Positions 23,901 to 35,190 of a stretch of 64,000 nt of DNA are shown here, one piece after another; positions within the stretch are counted from its first letter, which is position 1, and each line of letters opens with the position of its first letter. The stretch is from Saturnia japonica. Lineage: Eukaryota > Arthropoda > Insecta > Lepidoptera > Saturniidae. Made by a program: the position numbers and the translations under genes. The notes under the pieces were generated by a model. That model ran no database searches. It was not told where the DNA came from and worked only from the letters and a program-made list of their open reading frames with translations. The stretch lies in NCBI GenBank assembly GCA_033032175.1, contig CM065323.1, forward strand, positions 7,192,001 to 7,256,000, given 5' to 3'.

Positions 23901-26900
23901 GCCACTCTCCATAGCGCACGCTATCCACCAGGACGTGTCCAATATTGACCTTCACCCGGAAACATTTCACATCAATGAATAAATACATATTATTTATTAT
24001 GACCTTAAATTTTTTAAATATATTCTTAAAAAAATGGAAGGTACGCTTTTCCTAAGTACATTTGTATGTGGGCGATTTACTCGAGAAACTACACGACCGA
24101 TTTTTATGAACCTTTTACTGGGGTAATCTGTATACGTGTGGAAAGGTTTTAGTATATAAAATATTAAAGTACTTACTTATAGAGAAGTCGGTTTTTAGCC
24201 TTTTTACTTTTTCAAAGGTCCTTTTTTCAATTTATTTCAAAGTAATAGCAAAAATAGATATTATGTTTGAATAGCTTTTAATACAATTTTTAATAAGTAG
24301 CTGGTATTTTTACCAACTAACACCTTCGATTAGTATTTATTGTAATGATTACATTTCGCATGTTATCGAGGCCAGTTTAGATAGAGATACTTACTTGATA
24401 TGCTTGAGCCATCCAGAAGATTCCAAACCATTTAGAAACGAAGACATTGAAGGAGTGTTTTGTTCACAAGCTGTAATAATAATAAATAACTTCTTAAAAA
24501 TGTAACTGTTATATGATAATGTTAATACAATCTTGTATAGTATTTTGAAAAAGACTCTTGATTATTTTATAAAAACACTTTTTGGATAAATAACACTGTA
24601 TCTTGGATATACGTTAGTAATTTTGATATGTACGTATTATTCGTAACAATTATACTATAATCAATAAACTTTAACAATATTGAAAATTAAAAACAAAATG
24701 TGTAAACTACCTACGCATGTGTATGCAGCGTGTGCATGCGTACGTGCGTGCGTGCGTACGTACCTGTATGTGTACGTATTATATCATTATACTTTTAGTA
24801 ACTTACTTTCAACCAACTTCTGCAGACTTTTCCGCATGACATGAATATTACCGATCCCTAGGAACTGGAATTTGATATTTTCGTAGAATGCTTCATTTTC
24901 ATATCCCTTGCCGGCCGCTCTGTTCACCATAGCGTTAATCTGTTATGGTAACAAATCAAATTTTTAACAAAAAGGAAAAGATCCAATGCCAATGAAATTA
25001 AAATGGGACCAACCTTGAGGTATCCCCCTTCAAACGAAAAAAGGAAAAATCTAAATCGGTTCATAAACAAAGAAGTTATGGCTGAAAATCCTATAAAAAT
25101 ATAAATTCGAATTGAGAACCTCCTCCTTTTTTTAAGTCGGTTAAATACATAGCTTCAATGCAAAATGACAATATCATAATATAACGTAATGCAAATTAAA
25201 TGTAAGGGATTATGGCCACAGCTTTTAGTCAAAGCATATAAACACTAATATCGTCCTTATTTTGAATATTTTGATATTTTATACTACTAGGGTTCATAGG
25301 GTTCGCTGTAAATAAAATAAAATTCCCCCAAGTTTAAGTCTCTGACTCTGCAATATTAGTATCCTTGTAAAAATTTAGGCTATGCCTTTTTCCATTATCG
25401 AGATTTTCAGTGAGTAAAATATACCAAAGTAAACCATGGCCTTAGTGTAATTTTACTAGAATATATCAAAATAATATTATTCTTACCCTTGGTCTAGTAT
25501 CCACGACATACATATAACCGCAGTTAGGATTCGCCCGTCTAATTAAATCCAGCATCTGTTCATCCTCCATACATCTGTAGAAGAGCATGTAATTTAGTGT
25601 AATAGTTAAATTAATTATATTTTTGTAATAAATGTAGGTGATCCATTTATTTATAGCGCATAAAACGTGAAGCAGACAACAACAAAATAAGTGAGGTTCT
25701 GAAATTCGTTAATAGATTCGGCCTAACTTTACTTTTAGGAGGTATGAATGAGCCCACAATTTTTTTTTCTATTCTGAGTATTTGTCAAGTTATGGGCTTC
25801 TAAAGAATAGTCGAAATAGAAAATAGGATTTTAGGATGTAATTTTTCTAAATGAATAAATTTACAATAATATATTAAAAGTACTAATTAATTTCAAAACA
25901 AAAACAGACAAACTTCGACAATTTTTTGAATATTTCAAATTAGAGCTTAAAGTACATAAGTTGGGATCTGCATTAAGAATGTGGATAATGTACACAATTT
26001 ATGTACTGTGATGTAGCATGTGATCGATGATATAACATTACTGTGCGTAATTAATATGTATCATTCTGGTTAAGCATGGTTAATCTCTAATAATGATTTG
26101 GTTAAACCAACCTTAATTACGCCAACAGTAGATAAACTTCAACAATGAAATCAAACCGGAAATAAGCGAAATATAGAATGGCTTACATAATATTTACCGT
26201 TCGCATTTAAACATGGTTCCAAGGAAAATGCGACTCATTTTAAAACCATTCTCATCAAGAATACCGACACTTCTAAATTAGTTCTGATACATTAATAGGT
26301 ACCTACATCTCATGAATTTGTATGTGCAGTCTGTAGGTACACTGCACAGTTGAGAAACTAAGCTTCATCGAACAATCTATATTACGCGGTGACACTGGAC
26401 TATTTCAACCTGTCCACGTCACACTATGAGAAAACAGTGTTTAAAATTTTTACAGATAAGTCACCTAGCAGAGAAACCGCTGAGCGGTTGGCTGCACCGC
26501 GTGATCGCAGCTTTATTATGATGTAAGTACGCTAGGACCGGGAGTCGTCCACGGGACCTGAAGCTGGCACTGCCCAGTAATACCGCTGTCGACGCACGTG
26601 CGGGTACATACACCTCACTCGGATATGTATCACAGAGCTGCAAAACAAAAATTATTCTTTTTTATGTGTAACAAAAAAAGGGACTGCAACAAAAACATTT
26701 TACAAAAAAAAAAATCTTTATTTTTGCTTTTTATTTGATTTCCAGGCGTCGTACTTAAGTATTATATATAGCCTATGCCACTCCCATAATTAAGACGAAT
26801 CTAACGATACCTCGTATGCTAAAATCCATCAATCCGTTTAGGCGACAGAACGAGCTCAAGAATACAAATGCTCGAAAAACAGTCGGTTAAAAAATCAGAT

Positions 26901-29900
26901 CCTCAATTACGGAAATTTGCACTTAAATGTCGATACGACATGTAATCAAAAACTAATTTCGAAAAGGGATATAAAAATGGAATCCAAAACTCTCGAAGCT
27001 ACAAAACTGAACCGAATCCGTAAAATGTACCTACCTCGTAACTCTTATTGGCGGTACATAATACCCATTGGTCGTTAGGAACATTCATTCTTTGGTATTC
27101 CGTCTGTATATCGAAGAAATTCCACCCAGCTGACTTTGGTAAATCATCCGGTGTCGATTTGTAATGGAAACAGTATAACTCGTCTATGTGAACTGTGAAC
27201 AAAACATTATAATTTGAAAAAAAGAAAAGACAATTTTGAAGATTACAAATTAATTGAAATATTTAAAAAAAAAACGATATGCCTACCTACTTGTACGCAT
27301 TTAAGAAGTTATACTTCTTTGGCGTAACAAAACAGAAATATGTAACTTCAAATATTTTACCCTGCCTATGAGCGACGTGATGAAGTTAGCCGTCAATGAT
27401 AATAAAGTTAATTCATTTTAGGGACTTCAATTCATTTAATATAGAAAAAAATGGCAAAATTTTGTTTATTTCTTAAAAAATATATTAATCAATTTTGAAT
27501 TTTTACAGTAACCAAGGAAAGTTGAAAAACAATATTAAAATAATAAAAAAATAAAATCAATAGGGTATCACGTATTCTTCACGTCTATATTTATTTAATC
27601 TTTGTAGGTTTTAGCACTGTGACCACAAGATTACTTGATGTTCAGTGACTTTGGAATACCAAGATGGTGACACGCTAAGCCTAGTGGGGGAACTGGTTCT
27701 CAAGTTCAACTGCCGGAAACATTACCATAACACATGTAAAATATGAAATATGTATAAAATATAAAATGTAAAAATATTCTCTCACTCGGCTGACTTAACC
27801 GTAGTAGAGTTTGGTGCATTTCGTGGCAGTCTCTCTCGCGCGGTATCACGAAGAAGACAGACTGGAATGTTTTGGTGCGCACGAGTAGAGGAGAACCCGT
27901 CGTAGTTATAGGTAGCCGCTCGACGGTCGAAATGTGCATTAACAGTATCTGGAAGAATCCATTAGATGCACTCATCAATTTAAACTAGATCTAAGTCTAG
28001 ATCCAAATTAATGTATGAACTAGAATAACTAAAATAAAAACCACAACATGTCACTTCAAGATCCCGCCAAAAAGTCATTACTACAAACTACAGAGGTAGT
28101 TTTAGATTTGTGACATTTGTGTATCCTAAACAGATGATTTTTAGTTAGAAATCCATAGTCGATAAATTCGATAATGTAGTTATATTTTTCGACTGCAACA
28201 CATTCAATTATATTTATCCATACACAATATAAATCGTGTTTGTTCGTTCACTCACCCATGTCTCTTTTCTCATCTCATGGTCGACGAATATGAGATGTGT
28301 CGTTGCGAAGTACAGAGTGCCTTTAGATGGGTTCCGCAAATTGTATTTGTCCAATAACTGCACATTTTCCAACTGCAAAATGAAAACACAGTTAATCATG
28401 CTTTTGTAAGAAGTGATTATGAGTAAACACTATGAGTATAGGAATTAGTATTTGGCCGCAATCTCACCTGATGTTAAGTGAAGATGTAACCCAAGTGCAG
28501 CTCGATACTTGGCGACATATTACCAACTTGAGGGTGGTAGGGTGGTAGATAACCAAGCGGGTATTAGAAAATGGCCTACCACTATGCAATGGTTTCATCA
28601 CGATGTTTTCCTTCAACGAAAGCCCAGGCTCATTAGAGAGATTCGAACTCACGTCGATGGATGCTGTGTCCGTAACTACCCAGGAGCCATTACTGCCTCA
28701 AAATGAACACGTTTAAATAAATTTATTTAGTTGCTACTAAGCAAAGTTCATATATGTATTTTAAAATATTGAGTGACAGAACTCCTATCCTACCCAGATT
28801 AAGAACCTTACTCATATAATTAATACCAATGATATTATAAGTAAAAAGGTGTTTTACTTATTATACTTACATTGTAAACTTTTTGCGATCGCACGTGGAA
28901 CTAATCTAATTATAACATTAATTAACGTAAGTAACTCCTCAACGGAAGCATTATGATATCTAATTTCCTAGCAGTCTTTGTGTACGAAACCGACGGTTTG
29001 TTCCGGTGTTCCAAGATAAAAGCTAACAGCGATTAAAAATAAAACAAAAAACATGTTTTCATTCAATGATTGCTTTACAGAGATTACAATTTTTAATTGT
29101 TCAGTTAATGGCTAAGCAATAACTAACTCGCCAGCCAGTTTAGAAATACTATATAAATAGCAACAATAGATGACGATTAATTTTTAATAATTACAGTGAA
29201 AAATATTATACTTAGGACATTGTGATATGCACGAGAAAAAAAAGGATGCATGTTGGTAATTATGTTAGAAGTTATACTTATGTGAATAGTCACATGTGAG
29301 CCTTATAACATCCGAGTGTAGTAACTATATTCACCACAAATATACCAAAATAACAAGAATAGCAAGCTACTTCATGGTGTAGACTATATGATACATTAGT
29401 AAAAACTTAAAACTATTGTAAAAATTCAATTTTTTTTTTTTTTCAAAAAGTATAAATTGTAAAGTATCATACAAGAATAGCAAGCTACTTCATGGTGTAG
29501 ACTATATGATACATTAGTAAAAACTTAAAACCATTGTAAAAATTCAATATATTTATTTTTTTCAAAAAATATAAATTATAAAGTATCATACTATATCTAC
29601 GTTTTAAAGGCTCAACAATAAAATATATAATATTGAAATTGAATGTGTTACAATTATAATAATTCATAATTAACCAAAGAGCGTTCGTCATAATTGATTT
29701 CCAGCATTTGTAATTTATTTCTAGATCGCACTGATACGCAATTTTAAAAATAACTTCAAATGTGACTATCTTCACCAGAATATAACATGGTTTAGAAAGC
29801 AACTTCATAGTGTAGAAATTAAATTACAATATGCACGCGCATCGTATAAAATCACTCTCATCATTTTATATACAGCGCGCTTAAAAAAGTATTACCTCAA

Positions 29901-32900
29901 ACAATAGTTTAAAATGAGAACGGACAAGGAAAGAAAAGAAGTCAAATAACGGTTTAACCGTAATAACATACCTAGTACATACCTATAGCAATAATGAAAA
30001 TGTATGTTTTTTTTGGTATTGTTATTCTTTTAGCGCTATGACCACAATCTCACCTGATATTAAGTGATGTTGTGGTCCAGAATGGTAGCACGTTAACACT
30101 TCAGGTATCACAAGTTTTATTCTAAAAATATAGGGCACAAAAGAGGTTTATTGTTTATTGCCACGGAAGAATAAACTTTATCACTTTGGTATTAAGATAC
30201 AAAATAAAAACTTTTTTATACAACAGTTATGACGTTCTGTGACTGTTAGGTTACTTTAGTCTCGGAAATTAAATTATTTCGTTTTTTGGCCTCTGTACAA
30301 ACAGTATGGAAATAATTTTGAATGATCAATTACGACAAATTACGTTTCAATTTCGTACAGAAAAATCAATAGAGGGCGCTAAAATGAGAACTCTAAAAAA
30401 ATTATGGATGTTGTAAATTACGTTATCAATCTAACAAATTGCATATTGTCATAAAAACTTCCTGAGAACTCGTAATAAAATAAAAATAATTATGTAGAGT
30501 GAGACAAACTTAGCTGGCCCGGTGCGAGAGATTGACATTTCAAAATGGCGTCGTGTGTTTTTTATTAGTGATAAGGGTTTATTCCGTATAAATGTCGATA
30601 AATTATAAATACGATAAAATTAATTTATTACATACAATAAATAAATTTGTTTTATTTACGAGTAATCTATGTTTTTTTGTAATCATAAAATTGTCTCTAT
30701 TAGGTAGGGGCTCGTGATGAAGAAAAAATTAAATTCTTTGTACATTGAAGTGGATTATATTGATTCATGAGAATATTTTCATATATCCGAAACGGTTGCA
30801 CCGATTTCGATGGGACTTTCACTGGTAGTTAGCTGAATTTATAGGAAGTAACTTAGGCTACCTTTATTTTACAAAAAGAATTAGGGTTCCGCACAATTAA
30901 AAAAACTGGTTATGATGAATCAATTCTGGTGCTCAAATGGCTTATGCTGAGTAAACTATAAGAGATATAGCAAATTAATGTACCACATAATTATAGGCAC
31001 TAAAAAGACCTACAAAAAACTTCGGGAGAGTATACATCTATCTTCTAGGGAACACCCAAAATAAGCATTTTTGTCTTCAAAATAGTCGGGAGCGGGGGAG
31101 CAAGATTCGCGCGAGCATTCTGTAGTCCACGTGAGCGAAACCATGGGCACAGTTAGTTTAAAATACAAAATTGTATTAAATAATATTGTTTGAAGTATAT
31201 ATGTATAATATTGTATAGCTAGAGGAGTGAATAAAATACAAACTTTTATTATTATGTATTTTTATTAAAAAACAGTACTGTTATTATAAAAAAAATATCT
31301 ATACACTGTATTTTGGATATAAACAGAGACGCCTTATTCGTAGATTGCGAATGATAAGAGTGTCTTTCGTACATTTTGAAACTTCCTTTCAACCATATAA
31401 TACTTAGAACTAGTACATGTTGCCGTATTACAATTTTACTCATTTTATTGACAATTCAATCATTCTGAGGCGTATCAATACACATTACATAATCGCTTGT
31501 ACTACATAAATTGTACCACCACTTACAATTCCGAATTAATCGCTGCCTCTTATAGGGTTGGGACAAGACCAATAAACGGTTTAATCACGCGGCACCGCAT
31601 CGATTAACGGCAGCGCAATACGTTATCGGTGCACATAATTTCCATATTTATAATCATTGTACTGTCATATTATTTGTATCTGTTCGAAGATATTTCATTT
31701 CTATTTCACTAGTATTCATTTTATACTTATTACTTTTAAGGGTCGGACCTAGGAAACTGGGAACTAACCCACAATTGAGAAACGATATACTTCCCATGTA
31801 CAAAATTTCATCAAAATAGATTGAGAACTATTTTTTTACGATTGCTGTTTATAGCCTACCAATTATGAAATGTCGTATGCTTCCCGTCTACAAAATCAGA
31901 TCAGACTCATTTGATAATTAATAGAAGTTTTTTTTTTTTTTAGAATTACTTTTAAATAATTTTGAAGGTATATTCATATCACTATCCTTTATCACTAGCA
32001 CGGCAGCAGGGGTCATAGGTCACAAATTTGAACTTGCATTACTGATTACTTCGTGACATTTAATTAATTTTAATTGTTATAGCAACAAAAGTATCTACAT
32101 GGTAATATGATCACACAAACATAAATAAAAAAAACATAAGTTAAAAGTGAAATAAGTTGAAACTGTTCTATTACTATCAGAATTTGAATATAGTTTTACG
32201 TATTATGTATACTCTTGTTCCATAGTCAAGTTCTAGTGACGCTTCAGACAGCAATGTTTCATTAGCTGCCATTAGAGCAGTTATGGCTTAGTGGTAACGT
32301 CTACGGATACAGCATGGAAAAAAAATATGAACAAACTAAAGGAAGATCGTATTGAGACGAGTATTTAGGATTCGAATATCACTTTCTGAAAATAAACCTC
32401 AATAATAATATATCACCAGATGGAATGTGGTATATTTGAAAATAGTTCTGTAGTGGCATATCACAGAGAAAGTCATAGTGTTTTGACTGAACAGCCAAGA
32501 TTACTGTCCTATGCATGAAGTCTAATTAGAGAAAAATTCATGAACATATCTGCACTAAATAAACGGGACTTCTACCAAAAAATAAATAACATAAAACATA
32601 GTATTTAGAACTTTATTGATACGTTAGAAACTGAATCGAGAAAGAGACGTACGTAATTGCTATCAAACCCTTTGTAAAAATAAATCTAATAAAATGTGTG
32701 TGTGTGTGTATGTGTTATATGGAAGTTGGAATCAATCAGAGTGTTTATTTGTTTACAGTTAGGACTTTCTTTTTGACTAGTGATGAATTTATTTTTTAAT
32801 TAATTTATACAGATTATATCATTTTCCTTTATTTCATTTAAAACAACCTATTATTTTTACAATTGTATTACGCTTATATACATAATTAGAATGTAAACAA

Positions 32901-34020
32901 CAGTCATGGGTTAAATGACCCTGGATTGCCTTTTTAAGTTAGCAATTTTTCCAGACTTTCTAGTGTTATATAGTATATCTATCTGGAAATTAAAAAAAAA
33001 TATTACAATTACCTACTGATAGAGAACAACTAATTTATTATTATAGATTATTCTAGCACATCAACGGCTTACCTATAACTAAAGCTACTTATTATCTTAC
33101 ATGGCAGCAAAAATAAAAGTTGTTAAAAATAAAGCATAATATGCCACCTATTATTGATTATCATTGTTGTCTCCTATAAACGTTCCTTTATTATATTTAT
33201 AAAGACTCACAACTACATATATTTATACGCAAGTTTCATATAAGGATTACAATTTAAGTATACTACGTATTTATTAAAGTAAGTGTTCAAAGTAAAATAA
33301 ATTATCTATTAGAAAAGAAGGAGTATATATATGCATAAACAGTTATAAAGAGAATATTATTCAATATCGAGTCCATAATAATATTAATACTTAGACGACT
33401 AAAATACAAAGGGCTCCTTTGAATAGTTCTATGCTTCGAGTACAGGTCGTGACCTCTTGACTGAACCCGACTTTTTTTTATGTTGTAGAATATTTCAGGT
33501 ATACAAAAATTAGTGTTTGCTCAAGTCGATATATACTATTATTACTATATATTATTTATAAATATATAGGCGAAATAAAATTGACATGAATAAAAGAATA
33601 TTTATAAATACTCTAAACTTCATTATTACAATATGTCCAACCTGTACGAGTACAATCTAAAACATCGATAATTTTATCGACAGTACCTCATCGAAGTACA
33701 TCAATCTTTCTTCGCAACGTATTACGTAATTCTACTAACAAAAACAAAACTAGGTTATTTATGATGTAAACAAATCTTTTGTTTGTATATATAGAATTCT
33801 GATTGATGTAAAAATGACACAAGATACTTCTGTACATCATAGTTTCTCAACATTTTCAACAGAAATTTACAGTTTCTATTTATCTTTCACTTTTTATTAT
33901 CAAAAACAAATATCATTGTCAAAAACAGATTCAAGTAATTTAAGGGAAAACTAGTTTCGATTTCAAAGGAATAAACACATAAACATATATTGATAGGATT
34001 TACAAAGAAAAACTTACCAT
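14966..34020 (-). CDS. Mtmr6: Myotubularin-related phosphatase, MTMR6/7/8 group, 18 exons
   Basis: Coding exons on the minus strand: 34018-34020 (ATG), 28256-28372, 27786-27948, 27035-27192, 26465-26637, 25487-25574, 24807-24939, 24395-24470, 23793-23949, 22926-23069, 22057-22163, 21478-21606, 20627-20753, 19663-19802, 18370-18490, 17259-17393, 15650-15785, 14966-14988. All introns are GT-AG and every phase matches, giving 709 residues. Domains: PH-GRAM (about 2-105, with KGTLYFATTHLIFVD and VIPRERDCHE); myotubularin phosphatase (about 110-480, with FRSRGRLPVL, CSQPLSGFSAR, NRAAGKGYENE and active site CSDGWDR at 327-333); coiled-coil stretch (about 500-530); C-terminal FYVE-like finger (about 645-693). 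The CX5R motif is intact, so it should be an active 3-phosphatase of PI3P and PI(3,5)P2 at endosomal membranes, as known for the family. Relative to human MTMR6, about seven residues before LENVQLLDKY are missing, so exon 1 is the least certain part. Confidence 0.9.
15090..15315 (-). repeat. tRNA-derived SINE copy
   Basis: One of at least six related copies. The right end carries the tRNA-like head in minus orientation (GATTCGAACTCACGTCG contains the reverse of a B box). The body has the shared ...GTGACACGCTAAGCCTAGTG...CAAGTGCAGTTGCCGG... blocks. The A box is degenerate here. It lies in the last intron of the myotubularin gene. Confidence 0.6.
15365..15598 (+). repeat. Interspersed repeat with TTTTTAAC...GTTAAAAA ends
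   Basis: Shares with 24958-25146 and 61046-61307 the core CCAATGCCAATGAAATTAAA, then TCTAAATCGGTT..AAACAAAGAAGTTA and the end CCTTTTTTGAAGTCGGTTAAA. The ends are short inverted repeats. It is non-coding and widely dispersed, probably a non-autonomous DNA element. Confidence 0.55.
15650..15785 (-). CDS. Mtmr6: Myotubularin exon 17, body of FYVE-like finger
   Basis: Very GC-rich exon in an AT-rich setting. In frame with exon 16 it gives HHCWGCGRCVCTRC, a basic strand (CRRVPL), and a final PLCAACSP pair, then a proline-rich end. Cysteines at 660, 663, 668, 671, 690 and 693 can complete two zinc clusters together with C645 and C647. The family binds PI3P; here it would anchor the phosphatase to early endosomes. 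The donor is GTGAGT in phase 1. Confidence 0.75.
16330..16630 (-). pseudogene. Decayed LINE ORF2 C-terminal fragment
   Basis: The minus strand reads ...NFISASVLSPSYDIGSFKRN..., the terminal block of a LINE polymerase, with TGA in place of the conserved tryptophan codon. Its upstream CCTCCATCTCGGCACGAAC stretch matches the fragment at 10040-10340, so both come from one LINE family. It lies in a myotubularin intron. Confidence 0.5.
17259..17393 (-). CDS. Mtmr6: Myotubularin exon 16, start of FYVE-like finger
   Basis: Forty-five codons with a CTAG acceptor and a GTTAGT donor, phase 0 at both ends. It encodes LEQEVNTVALDWKSV, then ECSCSTPLEHYSRK. The C-S-C pair is the first zinc ligand pair (one residue tighter than the usual CxxC). 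The final RK joins HHCWGCG of the next exon to form the R+HHC+xCG signature of FYVE domains. Confidence 0.75.
18183..18305. mobile_element. MITE with perfect 28-bp terminal inverted repeats
   Basis: Positions 18183-18210 and 18278-18305 are exact reverse complements beginning AGGGGCCATCCATAAATTAC. The 67-base centre is G-rich on the plus strand. It has no coding potential. It lies in the myotubularin intron between exons 15 and 16, only 65 bases 3' of the exon 15 donor. Clear target duplications were not seen in the flanks. Confidence 0.8.
18370..18490 (-). CDS. Mtmr6: Myotubularin exon 15 (linker)
   Basis: Forty codons plus one base, with a TTTCAG acceptor and a GTATTA donor. It encodes a polar linker beginning LLYESGGSLTELECANHD with no recognised domain. 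It is linked to the gene by phase (2 in, 0 out), orientation and position between the coiled coil and the zinc finger. Confidence 0.7.
19663..19802 (-). CDS. Mtmr6: Myotubularin exon 14 with read-through stop at its donor
   Basis: Encodes the RINTFKNLLSGKK stretch and an acidic, polar linker. The exon ends ...GATAACAA with a GTGAGC donor. If the intron is retained, the frame stops at once (AAG TGA at 19664-19659), giving a 572-residue protein without the FYVE-like finger. Spliced, the AA joins G of exon 15 in phase 2 and the frame continues. Confidence 0.75.
23290..23405 (-). repeat. Degraded SINE copy
   Basis: Matches the SINE body (AACACGTTAAGGCTAC, then CCCAAGTGCAGCTATCGG, then CAACTTGAAGATGCTAGCTA and CTACCACCATG). 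The tRNA-like head is missing. It is intronic in the myotubularin gene. Confidence 0.5.
23793..23949 (-). CDS. Mtmr6: Myotubularin exon 9 with the catalytic site
   Basis: Encodes residues completing 304 through 356, including VCVHCSDGWDRTAQVCSL, the protein-tyrosine-phosphatase-type P-loop with catalytic Cys327 and Arg333 and the aspartates at 329 and 332 typical of myotubularins. Inactive myotubularins lose the Cys or Arg; this one keeps both. The acceptor is TGAAG, less usual than CAG, but the join gives the expected reading and phase. Confidence 0.9.
24714..24780. repeat. Alternating purine-pyrimidine microsatellite
   Basis: An interrupted GT/GC/AC-rich simple repeat (TGCGTACGTGCGTGCGTGCG and similar). 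It lies about 30 bases from the donor of myotubularin exon 7 and may form Z-DNA-like structure, but no function is claimed. Confidence 0.7.
24958..25146 (+). repeat. Interspersed repeat with TTTTTAAC...GTTAAA ends, second copy
   Basis: Same family as 15365-15598, with a shorter front. It lies only about 20 bases upstream of the acceptor of myotubularin exon 7 (24939), so it replaces much of the intron sequence before that acceptor. Confidence 0.55.
27604..27718 (-). repeat. Degraded SINE copy
   Basis: Shares the tail and body blocks (CACTGTGACCACAAGAT, CAAGATGGTGACACGCTAAG, TCAAGTTCAACTGCCGG) with the other copies but lacks the head. It is intronic, about 70 bases 3' of the donor of myotubularin exon 3. 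Confidence 0.5.
28452..28700 (-). repeat. tRNA-derived SINE copy
   Basis: A nearly full copy. The body runs from GGCCGCAATCTCACCTGATG to the head, where GATTCGAACTCAC (about 28640-28652) is the reverse of a tRNA-type B box. It lies in intron 1 of the myotubularin gene, about 80 bases upstream of exon 2. Confidence 0.65.
29353..29590. repeat. Tandem duplication, two units of about 118 bp
   Basis: Unit 1 (29353-29470) and unit 2 (29471-29590) both begin ACAAGAATAGCAAGCTACTT and end AAAGTATCAT. They differ mainly in a T-rich stretch and a few substitutions. Non-coding, in intron 1 of the myotubularin gene. Confidence 0.8.
30035..30110 (-). repeat. SINE tail fragment
   Basis: Positions 30039-30110 match the SINE tail (ATGACCACAATCTCACCTGA, then TGGTAGCACGTTAACAC). 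The head is absent. It lies in intron 1 of the myotubularin gene. Confidence 0.45.
30790..31156 (+). mobile_element. Helitron-like element, 5'-truncated
   Basis: About 360 bases are nearly identical in layout to 35191-35623: GATTTCGATGGGACTTTCAC, then AAGAATTAGGGTTCCGCACA, then a GC-rich hairpin-prone stretch and the end GTGAGCGAAACCATGGGCAC followed by AGTTAG and T. The end resembles the CTRR-T terminus of Helitrons. Non-autonomous, in intron 1 of the myotubularin gene. Confidence 0.6.
31157..34017. other. Rest of myotubularin intron 1, AT-rich
   Basis: Very AT-rich intronic sequence without a recognisable gene. It contains a short TG microsatellite near 32695-32712. A tRNA-like scrap near 32280-32310 (GGCTTAGTGGTAACG) has an A-box look but no matching cloverleaf. 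Confidence 0.4.
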
Positions 34021-34260
34021 TTCTGTCAAGATATATAATATAATATCACTTTTTCACTATTCTAAGTAGCTAAGTTGGTCCAACAAATTGTCAAATAACG
34101 CGGTCTATGCGAGATGTTGCCGTGAGTGGGGAACTACACACTAGCGACCTCTTCGATGCACTCGAAGATCGAAGTTGCGCCTGTTCGAGCTCCGCGGCTG
34201 GTCGCCTGTACAAAATACTGGCCGGATAGAAGAATGAGGTTATATTCTTCGTCAAGAAAT
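34018..34260 (-). other. Mtmr6: Probable first exon and 5' UTR of the myotubularin gene
   Basis: A less AT-rich block ends with ...GACAGAAATG followed by a perfect GTAAGT donor (34017-34012). If this ATG is used, exon 1 contributes only the initiator methionine and joins exon 2 in phase 0. The upstream block (about 34090-34260) is a reasonable place for the transcription start. Alternatively a short coding exon for the usual first residues of the PH-GRAM domain lies elsewhere in the 5.6-kb first intron and was not recognised. Confidence 0.45.
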
Positions 34261-34289
34261 TAAGAACATTCGACTGTTTGGCCGAATTG

Positions 34290-34545
34290 ATACTTAAGGG
34301 GTTAAACCTAGTGGAAAACTGACTCTCAAATGCAGCTGCCGGAACACGCCTATTGATGTCTGGCGACAGATTTTTAACTTGAAAGTGGTAGCTAGCCAGG
34401 CGGATATTAGAAAAAGCCCTACCACCATGCTATGGTTTCATCACGATGTTTTCCTTCACCGAAAGATCAGTCTCATTGCAGGTATTCGAACTCACGTCGA
34501 TCGAAGCGGAGTCCGTACACGCTACCAACTGAGCCATCATTGCTT
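34290..34545 (-). repeat. tRNA-derived SINE copy with A and B boxes
   Basis: The best-preserved copy. On the minus strand it starts with TGGCTCAGTTGGTAG (A-box type, 34536-34522) and GAGTTCGAATACC (B-box type, 34493-34481), the two internal promoter boxes of a tRNA gene. The shared SINE body follows. It would be transcribed by RNA polymerase III if active. It lies just upstream of the presumed first exon of the myotubularin gene. Confidence 0.7.
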
Positions 34546-35190
34546 GGTAACCCTGTATCCAACAAAACTACAAGCGCTCATCAATATTAATATAACTCAT
34601 ATAATGTTAAACCAACACAGCAGCTATACTTTGCAGTAACCATAAGTTTTTAAGTAACTAGCGCTTGTAATAATTATAGAGTTTCGACTATTCGCTTTAT
34701 CTCACTGAAACTAACAATAAATTGGCCTGAACTACAACAAATTGGCTTGGAACAAATTATTGGAATAGCATGTTACTTTTCTGTCATTTATTTTTCTGAC
34801 TTTTCTCGAAACTTTGACACGATCAATAAATAATGTTAAATTATCAAATAATTCGATAATGCATTTGCTCAAATTTTTCTTAAGAAATTATTACACCACA
34901 AAATACGACCTCAATATTACAAACAATACCCTGTCACTGTAATTCTCCTAATAATAATATAATGTAACAAAGGAAAAGATAAAAATTACGGAACGAAATG
35001 TATTCCTCGTATAACATAACAATGAAGCAATTTAATAAGCAACGTACACAAGCGGAACATTTAAATTCCCACGCATTCTTCAAGTTGTTATAGCAAAGAT
35101 TATAAAGCCTGAAACAACGCATTTGGGAAAACAGGAGTGTATAATATTTAGTCACAAAACCGCCGCGCCGTAGAGCAGGGAAGCCTATTA

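Noticed and set aside
29353..29590. CRISPR-like repeat
   Set aside because: Only two adjacent long units without spacers, in a eukaryotic intron.
29485..29808. Open frame of 107 codons on the minus strand
   Set aside because: AT-rich, rich in Ile, Tyr, Asn and Phe, overlaps a tandem duplication and lies in a host intron; no domain or splice context.
32280..32350. Possible tRNA gene (GGCTTAGTGGTAACGTCTA)
   Set aside because: A-box-like start only; no acceptor stem or T arm at the right spacing.
34522..34536. Possible tRNA gene at the A box
   Set aside because: A and B boxes are present but the flanks are the shared SINE body and no cloverleaf closes; treated as a SINE head.
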